The notes: generated from the letters alone by a model not told the origin. A stretch of DNA of 64,000 nt from Mermis nigrescens (GCA_036768485.1 JAVLUZ010000208.1:590070-654069); one strand, 5' to 3'. Shown: positions 11,659 through 23,341, counted from the stretch's first letter. Numbers and translations are program-made.

Positions 11659-11784
11659 CTATTTAAATTAAAGTCGAAAAAGTTTACACTAATTTAATTT
11701 TAAGCTGAAAATTTATTTAAATCACTTGCTAGTTTTTAGAAATATCATGCACATTCTTCGAGTTGCTGAAGTTAATTTTCAATG

Positions 11785-11984
11785 ATGATTATACATGTGA
11801 TAACTCGAAATTGGGGGGAGATCTTGGCTATTTTTCGGGGGGGGGGGTAAATGACCTCCAATTTCTGGCCAAGAACGGCGAATAAATTCAATTTTTCTAA
11901 AAATCGGGGGATCGATAATTTTCTGGCTTCGGGGAAGGGGTAGGTCCGACTTTGGGTGGGGATCCCCATCCCACTGTTACATGT
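11785..11984 (-). mobile_element. G-family element with 8-bp repeat flanks
   Basis: From TATACATGTGATAACTCG to CCCACTGTTACATGT, flanked by ATGATGAT on both sides. It has the family's ATGACCTCCAATTTCTGGCC segment. The flank is simple sequence, so the duplication is less secure. Confidence 0.72.
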
Positions 11985-12114
11985 ATGATGATCCTTACAA
12001 TTCTCTAAACTTACTTGATTTAATTAAATTCATAGCCTCGTATGCAGACGTGAGCGGCTCAAAATTTTGGAATAAGGTAGTAGTTCCATTTATTGAGCGA
12101 AATGGCAAAGTTGT

Positions 12115-12540
12115 TTTGAAAAAATGGCTGCACCAAGCAGGAAGGGTTTAGGGGGGGTTTAACCCCCCCGGCAGAAACTTTCCACCCCCCCTCCCGCAAG
12201 CATTGGCGATTTTCCAAAAATTTCATAAATTCTCATATACTCGTATATTCGTAGAAAAAGTACTTTTTCAAGCGTTTTTAGCTATCAATGTATTTGCTCA
12301 AAAGTGATCAAAAATGTCAAATTAATTTTTAAAAATTTATTCTAGCATTTGACTCTTCAATTCGTTCGACTTTTTTTGATTTTTTTCTGAATTTTTTAAA
12401 CGTTTTTATGCTCTAGAAAGATAGAGCATCGTCAGAAACGCCAAAAAACGATGTTTCTGACCCGTACCCACCATTTTCGGGCCCAAAAAGGCACTTCAAA
12501 ATTTCACCCCCTCAGAATTCCCACGCTGTGCATATGCCTG
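12115..12540 (-). mobile_element. A-family copy, reverse orientation
   Basis: Contains the C-run subterminal block, the hairpin GCTCTAGAAAGATAGAGC (12410-12428), the GGGCCCAAAAAGGCAC segment and the AATTCCCACGCTGTGCATATG end. The usual palindrome has been lost in this copy. Confidence 0.7.
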
Positions 12541-12984
12541 CACACAACACAAATTATTTCTCAAGATTGTACACTTAAGCTCGAAGCAGCTGTAAAATGG
12601 CTTAACATTTTACACTCAATTATGGCGCAGTGCGAAAAAGCAATACAGAAAACGCCTACAAATTGTAGGTTAAACAGCTCAAAAAGTGTGCTAATGTCTA
12701 TTCTGGCGATCTTTCAAGTCCGTTTCAAGAATTTTCGACTTTTTTCTCAGATAAACTCGGTGAAAAATATTCATACTTCTAAAATTTCAGAGGAATGAAC
12801 CCCCTAAACTCCCCACAGCCACTTGTCTTTCCACGATCCTAAGTTAAATAACATGCCAATTCGCCCTTTAAAAGTTAAAAGTAGAACACAAATTTATTGA
12901 GAGAGTCGGACGAAATCAAAGCTAATCGTGCTGTTATGACCTTCACACCAATGTTTGTCGCAACTTTTAATCAAAAATTAACCC

Positions 12985-13150
12985 CAGGCACGAATCTCTG
13001 GGAGGAAGGGGGGTTCGGACCCCCCAAAATTCAGAGAAATCGAAAAATAGGACTTTTTAAACGTGATTTTAAGCTAGTTTTGGCCATTTTGGGCTTAGTC
13101 CCCCTAAAGTGGTGTTGGTATCTCAAAATGGGACGGCCAGCTACGTGCCA
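12985..13150 (+). mobile_element. F copy
   Basis: Starts CCAGGCACGAATCTCTGGG and ends GGACGGCCAGCTACGTGCCAG, with the GGGCTTAGTCCCCC core. The duplication is unclear. Confidence 0.8.
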
Positions 13151-13848
13151 GTTTAACCCAGATGACCGATAGATTATTCGTGCATCGAGTGTACTGCGCA
13201 TATGCACATATGCTTGCCTTACGACTAACATATAGATCAGATAGTCACATGAGAGGATTGCGAGGTCTAGATCTCCGGGAGAACAGAGTGAAATTTTTTT
13301 GGAGCATAATAAGGCAGAATTTAATTCAGAAAGTAGAATGAATTCGAACTTTCGGGCAAAAGTGCCTGAAATTGACCGGGAATTGTCAATTATTTTTATG
13401 ATGTTTAATATTTATAGCAATTTAAGGTCAAGCGAGCTCTCTGGTTGTAATCTTGACCACACTCGCACTCGCAGTGAATTTCGAGGATCGCACTCCGAAT
13501 TGGGAAATGGGAGAATTTCATGGGGAAAGAAGAGTCTAAATAGGACGAACCGACAAATAAATTTTATTGTAAGAGTATTCAAAATCGTTTACACTTTTAA
13601 TGATGTTTTAGTCAGAAAACAGTCGAAAATTTAGAGATTTACAGCCAGATGACCTATAAATAGATTCAGCACGCCTGGCACTAGTCTTCTACGGAAACCA
13701 AAAAACAAGGGAATTTTAAGGAAAAAAGCAAAATGGGGACAAAAATGCGTAGAAGCCAAGCTTTACAAATGAGAACTTAAAATTGAATTTCGGTAATCAT
13801 CGCGTCGTCCTAACATTTAAGCTACTTTTTAGCTTACTGTACAGTGGT
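13151..13848. other. PARP1 intron, nothing recognised
   Basis: A 111-codon plus-strand open frame (13299-13634) shows no similarity I recognise and no splice context. Treated as chance. Confidence 0.45.
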
Positions 13849-14242
13849 CACCATGAGATGACGCGCCATCACCCTCAGAATTATAATGGATGGTGCGTGC
13901 GAGCGCCGCGTTACGTCCGTCATGCGCCATCATCTCTTTTTCTATTCAGCGCCATTAACTTCCATCATCCCGTCATCTGGCGATGCGGACGGCGCAATTT
14001 AGCTATTAATAGCGCCAACAAGGAAGCGCGCACATGAATGCTGGCGCGCTTCCTTCTTGTTGGTGCTATTAATAGCTAAATTGCGCCATCCGCATCGCCA
14101 GATTAACTAGGATGATGGAGGTTAATGGCGCTGAATAGAAAAAAGAGATGATGGCGCATGATGGACGCAACGCGGCACTCGCGACGCACCATCTATTATA
14201 ATGCTGAGGGTGATGGCGCGTCATCTTTCATGGCGACCACAG
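13849..14242 (+). mobile_element. J: long palindromic foldback element, complete copy
   Basis: About 190-bp arms pair almost perfectly: CAGTGGTCACCATGAGATGA at the left mirrors the right end TCATCTTTCATGGCGACCAC. Internal CATCTGGCGATGCGGACGGC pairs with GCCATCCGCATCGCCAG. It has essentially no loop and no coding potential. The ends resemble those of D (CAGTGCTCGCCACGAAA). Confidence 0.88.
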
Positions 14243-14409
14243 TAGCTCTATGAAACTACATACCTGTTTGAGTTTTAGGTCCTCTATCGATGCTTAGCTC
14301 ACCAGACATACTATAGTTTCCCAAGGTCCAGAGTTAAGGGAGGAGTGATATCGCAAAATGGGGGACCAGTAAATTAAGTGGTGTATTACAATTAGCCGAC
14401 ACCATTTTT

Positions 14410-14735
14410 CGTACGAGCTCCTTCGTACATGTACATACAAAGATCTCCGAAAAGGTCTTTGTATGAGAGAACAAATTTTTGTAGATATGTATATCATATA
14501 AATATGTATATTTTTAGAAATACACATTTTTGCATACTACCAGTGTGTGACCTGCGACCGGCATGCAGTCCTAAACAGTGTTTTTGTACAAGTTACCTTT
14601 GTACGTGTACAAAGACGGTCCTAAAAAGTCTTTGTACATCGGGAAAAATCTTTATCGATTACAAAAAACCGTGGCCCTAAAAGTTATAATTCGGCCTGAA
14701 TTTAGTTGATAATATTAGTTCGGCGCAAAGCGCCG
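14410..14735 (+). repeat. I-family fragments
   Basis: TACATACAAAGATCTCCGAA, AAAAGGTCTTTGTATGAGAG and GTGTACAAAGACGGTCCTAA are I-type TTTGTAC motifs. GGCGCAAAGCGCC lies at about 14721. It is more diverged than the other two copies. Confidence 0.55.
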
Positions 14736-15214
14736 AAATTTTTATGAGCTTTTGATGGAATTTACACATAAAACTCGACTGACAAAGCTAAAACAACTCG
14801 TACTTCAAAATCAGGAATATTACAGGAATTGTAATATGCCAATTAAATCTTGTAGTAAGCACCACTGCGCTTATAAATCCAATGCAAGATCAAGATAAAT
14901 TAGCCAATTTTATCTTTAAACGGCAAAAAAAGTGCAAAGTTAGTAAATAGTACTTATTTTTGCATAAAATTTTTAAAAACAGTAGAAATAGATACAATAC
15001 TTGAATCTGCATAAAGATGCCTAGATTACACAAAGATTGATTTTGGAGTGTTTAATGCCCCTGCTTGAATCTAAATTCTGTATATTAGCGATATTTCGCG
15101 CAAAGCGCCGGAAATTTTTCGAAATTTCCTAAAAAATACTGAAAACGATAAAATTAATATCACTTTATCCCAGAAAGTATTTTAACATTGTATAAAAATG
15201 GCTCCAAAAATTAA

Positions 15215-15795
15215 TGCACTAGCTGAAATCGATTTTTGGCGAAAACCTGCATTTTTTGGGCATTTTTAGATGCGTTTTTGCGATTTTCGGCCAAAAATTG
15301 GTGGTCATGTACCCCCTAAAAAATGGCCGAAAATATACGTGTAACACGGTGGGGGGACTTTAGCGAATTCCCCACCCAGGGGTGGACGTCTTCCCACACC
15401 CCCCCCACGTCAGAAAATTTTAACCCACCCTCGCCCATTTTTGGCGGAAACTTGCGCTTTTTGGCTATTTTTAGGTGTTTTTGCCACTTTTGGCCAAAAA
15501 TCGGAGTGCCTACCCCTCCCTAGAAATGACCGAGAAATATACATGTAACAGGGGTTTGAGCCATCCCCACCCACGCTTTTAAGCCCCGAACCCCCTTCAA
15601 AGTCAGAAAATTTTTGACCACCGTCCCCCATATTAGACGAAAACTTGCGCTTTTGGCTAATTCTAGGTGTTTTTGCAATTTTTGACCTAAAATTGGAGTC
15701 GCTAACCCCCTCCTTCTAAAAATGGCCAGGAACCCCTAACCGAAATTTCCAGCCGTTACATGTATGCCGAGGACCCCTCTCGCAAAATTTTGAGC
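15215..15795 (+). repeat. Cluster of about three G-family copies
   Basis: CGTGTAACACGG, CATGTAACAGGGG and GTTACATGTATG ends recur at 15338, 15543 and 15755, each followed or preceded by the TTTTGGCCAAAAATTGG segment. It looks like repeated insertion of G elements next to each other. Confidence 0.65.
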
Positions 15796-16223
15796 TGTTA
15801 CATGCATGTTTTATAGTGATAGTTTGTCTATTTACTCATGCTTACATTCAAAAATACTGTATCGCTCGGTGAAATTCTAATAATTAGGTGCACTTTTGCC
15901 ATGCTAAAAATTAAGTTAAAAAAAATTTAGGTTTTGACCTAAAATCGTCTGACAGTTACTTGAGTCTTGGACCCTAAGGAAGGGGGAATTTCCTCCCTCA
16001 CCCCCTATGGAAATGTGTGAGGCTTACTGAACTTCTATCATTTAACATATAATTGCTTTATGCAACCAAACGCAGTCTAATCCAAAAAAGATATAAAAAC
16101 TTGTAGTCCTTGCGTTACACAAAATAACAAAACTCAGCCAAGCGTAATAGTAAACAATGAATGAAAAATAAAAACAATAATCAATATAGAAAACATTGTG
16201 TAACACAACAAAAAATACTAAAC

Positions 16224-16326
16224 CTCCTGATCGCTGTAGTCGATTTCGATTGGCATGAAATATCCGGGGTGTTTCACGAAATTATGACGTTCCTCCCAAT
16301 GATTGCCAGTCTTTTCCAGATACAAT
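16224..16326 (-). CDS. PARP1: PARP1 exon: end of WGR domain
   Basis: Encodes LYLEKTGNHWEERHNFVKHP followed by GYFMPIEIDYSDQE, matching LYEEKTGNxWxxxxxFxKxPxKFYPLEIDY of the family. The acceptor is ATTGCAG/A and the donor GAG/GTTTAG. The length is 1 base plus 34 codons, fitting the previous phase. Confidence 0.93.
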
Positions 16327-16365
16327 CTGCAATATTTGACAATTCTATGTCATCTTTGTTGTCAA

Positions 16366-16875
16366 GATTTTTTAGCACCACGCTAAAGAAAGTTGCCCCG
16401 CGCAAATGAAAAATTTTTGCCATTAGCGCGACGTGCTAAGGGATACGAGGACCTTTTTGGGCAAAAGCGTTGTAATTTCAATACTATTTAATGTATTTTT
16501 TAGTTAAAAAATTTTCGGCGCTCCGCGCCGAGTGTCATACTTACTGTTTATGTAGCTTTTGCTTGTCTGACGTTGTTACACTTAGAAAGTTGTCAGCTCT
16601 CTGAGTTTGTTGAGCATTGAGAAGACATCATAGTGATTTAGCATGAATTTCTTGATGTATTTAAATCTAGAAAAATAACATCCATTAAAAGATATTGATA
16701 TGCAGAATATCATGGCATTCTTAAACAGCTATGTATAATAGAAAAGAGAAGGAAGGACATGTTTTACTGACACCATAGGTATTACACAGGTAAAAACTAG
16801 CGTGCTAATGTAAGCCACCCCGTTCTAATGGAAAAATTTCTATTAGCACCACTGCTAAGGGGGGGGTCGTGCGAA
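16366..16875 (+). repeat. Two ~75-bp related blocks around a GC palindrome
   Basis: TTAGCACCACGCTAA...ACGTGCTAAGGG (16371-16442) and CTAGCGTGCTAATG...CCACTGCTAAGGGG (16797-16862) are similar short hairpin-like blocks. Between them is GGCGCTCCGCGCC at 16518. Possibly the ends of an unnamed element just upstream of the WGR-end exon. Confidence 0.4.
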
Positions 16876-17567
16876 AAAAATGCTGGCTGCTGTACATATA
16901 TATTTGGAGTAAAGCAAAGAAACGCACAATAAGAATGCAAGAGCCGATTTTGTTAGGTAAGCAGGTGTAAACTTAACATGCAGCAACGTACTGCTTTATG
17001 CAAACAAAAGGTTGTTTTATACTTTGCACAAGGCTACTTTACACTCTATGCTGCAGTAGGAGTAAGCTAGACGTGCTGCAGAAGGAACACAGCTACATAA
17101 CTTCACGCGTTAAACATTACATATTTTTCATTTTACACTACTTTACATACACTTAAGATTTTACACAGATATACTTTAAACAAGGATAAGCAGGCCAGGC
17201 ACGCATGTACAACATACATAAGAGCATACCTGGCTTTTTAAAATTCAGGGGCGAAGTTCAAAAATTTTAAATAGAAGGCCAAAAAGGCTACACCCCAATG
17301 TTAAAGGTCATAACTTCGGCAAATTTTAATGTAAAATTTTAAATTTATGTACATTTATTAAGCAGATAAAATCGTCATTGCTTAAGCCACGTAAAAAATT
17401 TTGGCCATCTGCAGACGGTTTGAACACTCAAACCAGTAATTTTTTAAACTCTAATTTGATATTGATCCAATCTCGAAAGCATGTTCGGTTCTGCCTCAAT
17501 TTGCTCATCCTTTTGACGATATTTTGCAGTTATTGCACCGTAATAGGAAGGAGTACCCACCATAGGT
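16876..17567. other. PARP1 intron, nothing recognised
   Basis: Several TTTACAC-type heptamers (17030, 17130, 17160) but no repeat ends or exon. Confidence 0.5.
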
Positions 17568-17768
17568 GAGCAACACCAAGGACAAGATTTTTCCAAAGGT
17601 CCAAAATGGCCTTAAAAATGGTGGTATTGCGAAATTCAACGTTTCTCATTGAGCACTATCCATTAGCATCAAAAAATTGAGAAAAGAACAAAAAAAATTT
17701 AAATTGAATTATGGGGGAGTATTTTGGTTTCTAGGGGGTGTATACCCCAAACCCCCCACGCCCAGGTA
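17568..17768 (+). mobile_element. C-family copy
   Basis: Starts ATAGGTGAGCAACACC and ends CCACGCCCAGGTAT. It has a short internal deletion relative to the 8275 copy. Target duplication is not clear. Confidence 0.75.
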
Positions 17769-18194
17769 TATTACTCACCCTGGGGTTCAACCAGTAAGCT
17801 ATTAATTTTTTGCCGGTATATATTGTCAAAAATGATACCTGAATACTTAGTTATTAAAGACAATGCAAAAATTATTGAGTTTAAACAACACTGAAAGCAG
17901 GATGTAAACAAATTGTCGAAGCACATGAATCGCTGGCCCTTGGCCAAAATTTATTAAATGGTTCGAACAATGACATTTTTATTCATCTAATGGACTGGTT
18001 TCGAGGTTTCATGTTCACATTAGCTCGAAGTATGACGTAATTCCGCTGCGTAGCCTTTTCTCACCTCTTATATATGTATTTCGACAAATTATACAGTTCT
18101 TGCCACAAAATTTGAACAATAAAGAACCTATTGCGTTAATTTAGGAAAGCTTCTCAAAGACCTAATTGTCAGAGACCTAGAGTATCATAAAATC

Positions 18195-18367
18195 AGGCAC
18201 GTAGCTGACTGTCCTATTTTAGGGGGACCATACCAATTTTTGGGGGGACTAAGCCCAAAAAAGTCAAAAGTAGCACAACATAACGTTTGAAAAGTCATAT
18301 TTTTCCGATTTTTCTGAATTTTAGGGGGTCCGAACCCCCCATGCCCCCCAGAGATATGTGCTTGCAT
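18195..18367 (-). mobile_element. F copy inserted in D2
   Basis: Starts CAGGCACGTAGCTGACTGTC and ends CCAGAGATATGTGCTTG. It is flanked by CATAAAAT and CATAACAT (7 of 8 identical). Confidence 0.82.
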
Positions 18368-18662
18368 AACATGCTTCACTTTCACAAAACGCCACCCGAA
18401 CAGCGCAAAGTGCTGGTCAGTTTTACGAAAACGCAACCTAAATGCTGAGGTCATATTTTTCACGACTCAGCAGGCGCAGAGCATATTAATATTGATTGAA
18501 CTCGTGCAATTCATATACATATTGTGCACATACATAATGGGCACATGCCTGCTATCACGCGTCTATTTAAGAACGCGCGATGAGTTGTAAATGGTCCGAT
18601 CTAAGCATTTGGATAGCTTTTCCTAAGTGAGTAACGTATGTCAGGATACCATACATGCACAG

Positions 18663-19460
18663 TAGGGATGTTCCGGTTCCAGATTTTTCAAAAATTCGGT
18701 TCCGGTTCCAGTTCTTGAAAAACAAGAACTTCGGTTCCGGTTATTGCGTAAGTTGGAACCACCGGTTCCGGTTCTTCAACTAGAGAACCGTCAGTTCCGG
18801 CTCCGGTTCTCCGTTCCTGTATTAAAGTATGTATGCTCTTAATGGCCTGACATCACGGGAACATATGACGATATAATCGAAAGATAAATTATTCAGGAAG
18901 TCGTTTCAATCTGGCAAGCTTTACGTCTAGTTGACAATTTACTTATAAATCACTGAATATTATCTATGTGTTTCTTGAATAAAATATTATATCATGTCTG
19001 GCTTTGTCTGTACAATCTTTCATTCAGCTGAACACTATGTACTGTTCTTTGCTTATTAGAATTCGGAAATTGTTGTATTTTTTTATCCTAAAAACCACCT
19101 GCCACCTTCATTTGATTTGATAAGTGTGATATTTATGCATTATTCATTCTTTCATATTTTTTAGGCTCAGTAAGCATATTTTTAGAATGTCCAATCTGAA
19201 CCTGCAAACTTTTGGGTAATAAAAGGTCGAATCGCTGCTTCATGTCTTCACTAAATTTTATGAAGTTCAATTTTTAACTATACTTTTAAAAAACCAATGA
19301 ACGACTCCAAAAAAGATCGGTTCCGGTTCCGGTTCTTAGAAAACCGAGAAATCGGTTCCGGTTCTTAGAAAATCAAAAAATCGGTTCTCAATTCCGGTTC
19401 CAGTTCCAAAAAATGGTCGATTCCTGCCGGTTCTGGTTCCAGTTAAGCGGCACATCCCTA
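18663..19460 (+). mobile_element. E: hAT-like non-autonomous element, TAGGGATG ends
   Basis: A 798-bp element with TAGGGATG at the left end and CATCCCTA at the right. It is flanked by an exact 8-bp duplication, ATGCACAG, at 18655-18662 and 19461-19468. Both features are typical of hAT elements. Both ends carry arrays of GGTTCCGGTTC-type repeats in subterminal position. It has no open transposase. It landed 12 bp inside the left end of an A-family copy. Confidence 0.9.
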
Positions 19461-19491
19461 ATGCACAGCATGGGAATTCTGGGGTGGTGAG

Positions 19492-19894
19492 CATATATGC
19501 ACAGTATGGGAATTCTGGAGGGGGTGAAAACCTAAAGTGCCCTTTTTGGGCCCAAAAATGGCCGGTACGCCTTAAAAAACATCATTTTTTGGCGTTTCTG
19601 ACGATACTCTATCCTTCTAGAGCATGAAATCATGAAAAAAATTTCGAAAAAAGTCGAAAAAATTGATCAATATATCACTTAAAACATGAATATATGGCGC
19701 GAAGCGCCGGAAATTTGGCGATTTTTGAGCAAATAGATAGCCAAAAACCCTTAAAAGACACTTTTCTACCAATTTTCAGGTAAGTTTAGGAAACTTTTGA
19801 AAAATCGCCAATTCTGGGGGGGGTGAAAAATTTTTGCGAGGGGTGAAAAATGATTCTGCGGGGGTGAAACCCCCAAACCCCAAGATCATGTATG
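19492..19894 (+). mobile_element. A2: A-family element nested in another A copy
   Basis: A-family ends (CATATATGCACAG and AAGATCATGTATG) with an exact 8-bp duplication GTGGTGAG on both sides (19484-19491 and 19895-19902). The interior has the family's stem-loop near the GCTCTA/TAGAGC motif and the GGCGCGAAGCGCC palindrome at about 19697. Confidence 0.88.
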
Positions 19895-20420
19895 GTGGTG
19901 AGATTATAAAGTGCCTTTTTTGGGTCCAAAAATGGTACGTACACGTCTAAAAACATCATTTTCCAGCAATTCTGACGATGCTACATATTTCTAGAGCATA
20001 AAAACAAAGAATTACAGAAAAAATCAAATAAGTCGGAATGAATTGAACAAAATATAGTCAAAACATAAGTTTAATGGCGCAAAGCGTCGAAAATTTGGTA
20101 CTTTTGAGCAAATTTGTAGATAGTTAAAAACGCTTAAAAATGCATCTTTTTTATAAATTTTTAGAAAATTTTTGGTAACTTTTAAAAAATCTTTTATTCT
20201 GGGCGGAGTAAAAAAATTTTTGCGGGGGTGGGGTGGAAATTGGGGGAGGGGTAAAACACCCCCAAGATCATGTATGCAGGTCTCCGGCGGTTAGGTCGTG
20301 AAACAACGTTCATAAATTAACCCAATCACTTCTTTATTGTTCAAATTCCATGGCGAGCACTGTACGTCGTAAACTACGCAAACCCCGATGTTTATAGTGT
20401 AAAATACAGTGAACTTTTAC

Positions 20421-20525
20421 GCTTTAAAGTCAGCCAACGCAGCGTTTAAATCGGCGCCAAATTTTTCGACTTTCGTGTTACCAATCGACGTACCAATGCG
20501 ACCCCATGCACGAAAGACACAATAT
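20421..20525 (-). CDS. PARP1: PARP1 exon: WGR motif
   Basis: Encodes YCVFRAWGRIGTSIGNTKVE and then KFGADLNAALADFK. AWGRIGT is the Trp-Gly-Arg motif that names the domain and contacts DNA ends and the regulatory helices. The acceptor is TTGTTCTCAG/A and the donor GC/GTAAAA. Phases fit both neighbours. Confidence 0.94.
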
Positions 20526-21069
20526 CTGAGAACAAGTAAGCATAATGCAATACTGTGATTCTGGTAGGTAGTCCATTTGAATTGAACGGATCCATGGCTT
20601 AAAAACCGTCAAATTTTTGGTCAAAACTGGCCAAAAAAACCTGAAAATGGCCAAAAAATGCAAGTTTTTCATGGCGGTGAAAATTTTTGACACTGACTGA
20701 GAGATCCCTCTCATTTCCTCTACTATAAATGTTATAGCAAAGAAATGGGTCCATATTTTAACACTGGCCCAGAAAAAACACACGATGCTTTTATTTCATA
20801 ACATTGAGTAGTATGTAAATCGCAATAAAGTTTAAGATTGCAAAGAGCCCAAATTCGGATCGAGTAATGTAGTCAACTATCGACTTGAGGCCAAAGCCAG
20901 TTTTAATGATGCAATATGAAAATCCAGCCAAACACGCTTCGAATTTACTAAAAATCAGATTTTGAAAAAAAAATTTAAAAAATTCTAGAAATTTTACAAA
21001 CTAGAAAAACGAAAAATTATAGAAAAATGTTTTTGAAACAACTGAAAATGGAACGCTCAGCTTGTTTAC

Positions 21070-21205
21070 TTCTTTTTAGTATCATGCGCGATAAGCTGCA
21101 ATTTGTAATACGAATTTCGGCCAGATTGCGCGTCCACTGCGTTTAATATGACAGAGTATTTGTTTCCCTCTTTATCCCGATAAACGTGCGACACGGCGGC
21201 GAGAT
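21070..21205 (-). CDS. PARP1: PARP1 exon: first half of WGR domain
   Basis: Encodes 44 residues from LAAVSHVYRDKEGNKYSVIL to NSYYKLQLIAHDTKK. NSYYKLQLI is the hallmark strand of PARP1 WGR domains. The acceptor is ATTTCAG/AT and the donor AA/GTAAAC. Phases fit both neighbours. Confidence 0.93.
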
Positions 21206-21279
21206 CTGAAATATTAAAATGTCAAAAACCGTTATTTTTTCTATTTTTATAAATTACACTCAAAGGCGGATTTATTCAG

Positions 21280-21670
21280 AAATAAGATACATGTACAAAT
21301 GGTCTTTCAGTGTTGGGGTTTAAGGCACCCCTCCCCTAAAAAACAGTTTCAAAGTTTTTATCCCCCTGCAAAAAATATTTTAACCCACTTTTCAAAACTC
21401 GCGGTTTTCAAGAAAAAATCGTAGAAAAAGACTTGACTTAAGCGTTCTTGGAATTATTTTTAGCTCAAAATGTCAGTTTTTTCGGTGTCTCGCACAAAGC
21501 AGATAACTATAAATGAATATTGTTGTATTTTCCTTAATTTTTTTGCTTTTTATCTCCTACGAAGATAGATCGTCGACATAAACGCCTAAAATTATGTTTT
21601 TACGACGCGTATCCATCGTTTTAGAGTCCAAAAAGGCACTTTTGACGAATCGCAATATTGTGAGATTACA
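21280..21670 (-). mobile_element. A-family copy, strongly diverged
   Basis: Keeps the order C-rich block, TTTTTAGCTCAAAATG, the remnant hairpin near 21560 and CCAAAAAGGCACTTTTGA, but with many substitutions and no clean ends. It is identified by order of motifs only. Confidence 0.5.
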
Positions 21671-22092
21671 CCATCAAAATTTGAAATTTGAAGATAAGCT
21701 AAACAACCTCATTCCCTATCACCAGAACCATTGCGGAAAAAGACCACAGAATGTACAACAAGGGAAATTTTGTAGGAAAAGTGGAAGCCAAAAATGCGCG
21801 GATATCTAGAATTATCTCAAAAGTGCTTTAAATTGACCAGAACCTATGGATTAACATAGCTTTCACGCTATTCTAAATTTCCGACAGCTTTCGAGGTCAT
21901 TTTGACCCAAACAGCTCCCTAATTAGCGGGAGTTTAGATGTACAGTTCTCGCCACGAAATTCGGAAAATAAAGAACCGATTGAGTTTATTTAAGAAAGCT
22001 TTTTCACGACCTAATCGCCAGGGACCTATGTAAGAGTATCCTGACATCCTTTAACTTAAGAAAACGCGACGTAAACGCTTATGTAGGTCGGA

Positions 22093-22514
22093 CCGTAGGT
22101 GCACAAGGGTCAGGGTCGGCAGAGCGGGTGAAATCCCGAACAATCCAAAACAGTAAATTTGCTGTCCACGATTTTTTTGCGGTTTCAGCGATAAAAATGG
22201 TCAAAATAGCCTATAAACACGTTTTTTCGTGGTAATATCACATTTTAAACGCATTTTTAGTCCATTCTGACTGCATTATATCACTTTTAACACTAAAAAA
22301 TGCAAAAATTTATCAATTTTGGGCGTTTTTGAAAAAAGTACTCAAAAGTGCAAATACAGCGCAAAGCGCCGGAAAAATTTTGACGTTTTCACTGCTATTG
22401 ACATCAAAAATGATGCAAAAACGTTCCATCACCTCAAAATCGCCGGAGAGTACCTGTCCGGCTGACCCTTCAGGGGGTAATACCCCCCTCACTCCCGCCT
22501 TATGTGCATGTATG
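22093..22514 (+). mobile_element. B-family element inside foldback D3
   Basis: Same organisation as the 43602 copy: TAGGTGCACAAGGGTCAGGG start, GCGCAAAGCGCC near 22360, CCGGCTGACCCTTCAGG block and a TATGTGCATGTATG end. Flanking GTCGGACC and TTAGGACC look like a decayed target duplication. Confidence 0.75.
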
Positions 22515-22668
22515 GGTTAGGACCGCTTACGACTCAGCGCGCGTTACTAAATAGACGCGTGATGATAGCTCAGGCGTGCGCTTTATGTACACAATATCAT
22601 ATACTCGTCCATATGAATTGCACGAGTATAATCAATACTAATATGCTCTATGCGCGCTGAGTCGTAAA

Positions 22669-22910
22669 CATAGGTGGGCGGCACCTAAGTTCTGCGAGGG
22701 TGTATGCAAGATTTTTTCAAAGGTGAAAAAATTGGCCTTAAAAATGGTTGTATGGCGAAAAAACACAATTGTTCAACGTTTCTCATCGAGCACTATCCTG
22801 ACATCAAAAAATTGCGAAAAAAAACCAACAAAAAAATTTCAAAAATTGAATTGGAGGTATTTTGGTTTCTGGGGTGGGATGCATCGCCCGAACCCGCACG
22901 CTCAGGTATG
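22669..22910 (+). mobile_element. C-family element in D3
   Basis: Starts CATAGGTGGGCGGCACC and ends CACGCTCAGGTATG. It is flanked by GTCGTAAA (22661-22668) and GCCGTAAA (22911-22918), an 8-bp duplication with one change. It splits D3 next to its GAGTCGTAAA motif. Confidence 0.9.
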
Positions 22911-23126
22911 GCCGTAAATGGTCCGACCCAAGCGTTTACGTCGCATTTTCCTCGAAATTATACAGAGCTTACTGCTGTTAAGGTCGCGTTTTTAAAGTGA
23001 AGCATGTCAGGATACTCTTTAGGTCTCCGGCGATTAGGTCGTGAAAAAGCGTTCCTTAATATACTCAATCGGTTATTTATTGTTCAAATTTCGTGGCGAG
23101 CACTGTATGGTGACAATATGTATCAC

Positions 23127-23188
23127 CTGATTGGGGATCGACAGCAGCTCCGTCTTTGAGTATTAATTTAGTCGTGGAAGGAGCGGAG
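23127..23188 (-). CDS. PARP1: PARP1 exon: KLxLKxGAAVDPxSG segment before WGR
   Basis: Encodes SAPSTTKLILKDGAAVDPQS, matching MKLTLKGGAAVDPDSG of PARP1. The acceptor is GTCAG/C and the donor CAG/GTGATA, phase 1, continued by the next exon. The right end of foldback element D3 lies about 20 bp beyond the donor, inside the intron. Confidence 0.9.
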
Positions 23189-23341
23189 CTGACGAAATCT
23201 TAAATTCGAAGAAATATGGCGAAATCGACAGCGGATAGAGGAGAAATCGAGTAAAATAAAAATCGATAGCGATAAATAAAAACATGAATAAGAAATAAGT
23301 GCCTAGATACAAAATAGTAAATTAAAATGTTGACAACTCAC

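Larger units (their letters stand above)
18651..20276 (+). mobile_element. A1: A-family element interrupted by E and A2
   Basis: Pieces at 18651-18662, 19461-19491 and 19903-20276 join into one A copy, with CATACATGCACAG at the left and AAGATCATGTATG at the right. E and A2 were inserted into it later, as their target duplications show. A1 itself sits inside foldback element D2. Confidence 0.8.
18083..20362 (+). mobile_element. D2: foldback element with nested F, A1, E and A2 insertions
   Basis: D pieces at 18083-18190, 18368-18650 and 20277-20362 join into one foldback copy (CAGTTCTTGCCACAAAAT start, CATGGCGAGCACTG end). F is inserted in the left arm and A1 in the right; E and A2 are inserted in A1. 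This gives at least three ordered rounds of insertion. Confidence 0.85.
21941..23106 (+). mobile_element. D3: foldback element with B and C insertions
   Basis: Left end CAGTTCTCGCCACGAAATTC and right end TTTCGTGGCGAGCACTG are mirror images. B (22093-22514) and C (22669-22910) interrupt it. Its right end is about 20 bp from the donor of a PARP1 exon. Confidence 0.85.

Noticed and set aside
12451..12798. 115-codon plus-strand open frame
   Set aside because: Its first part is the end of an A-family element; no known domain.
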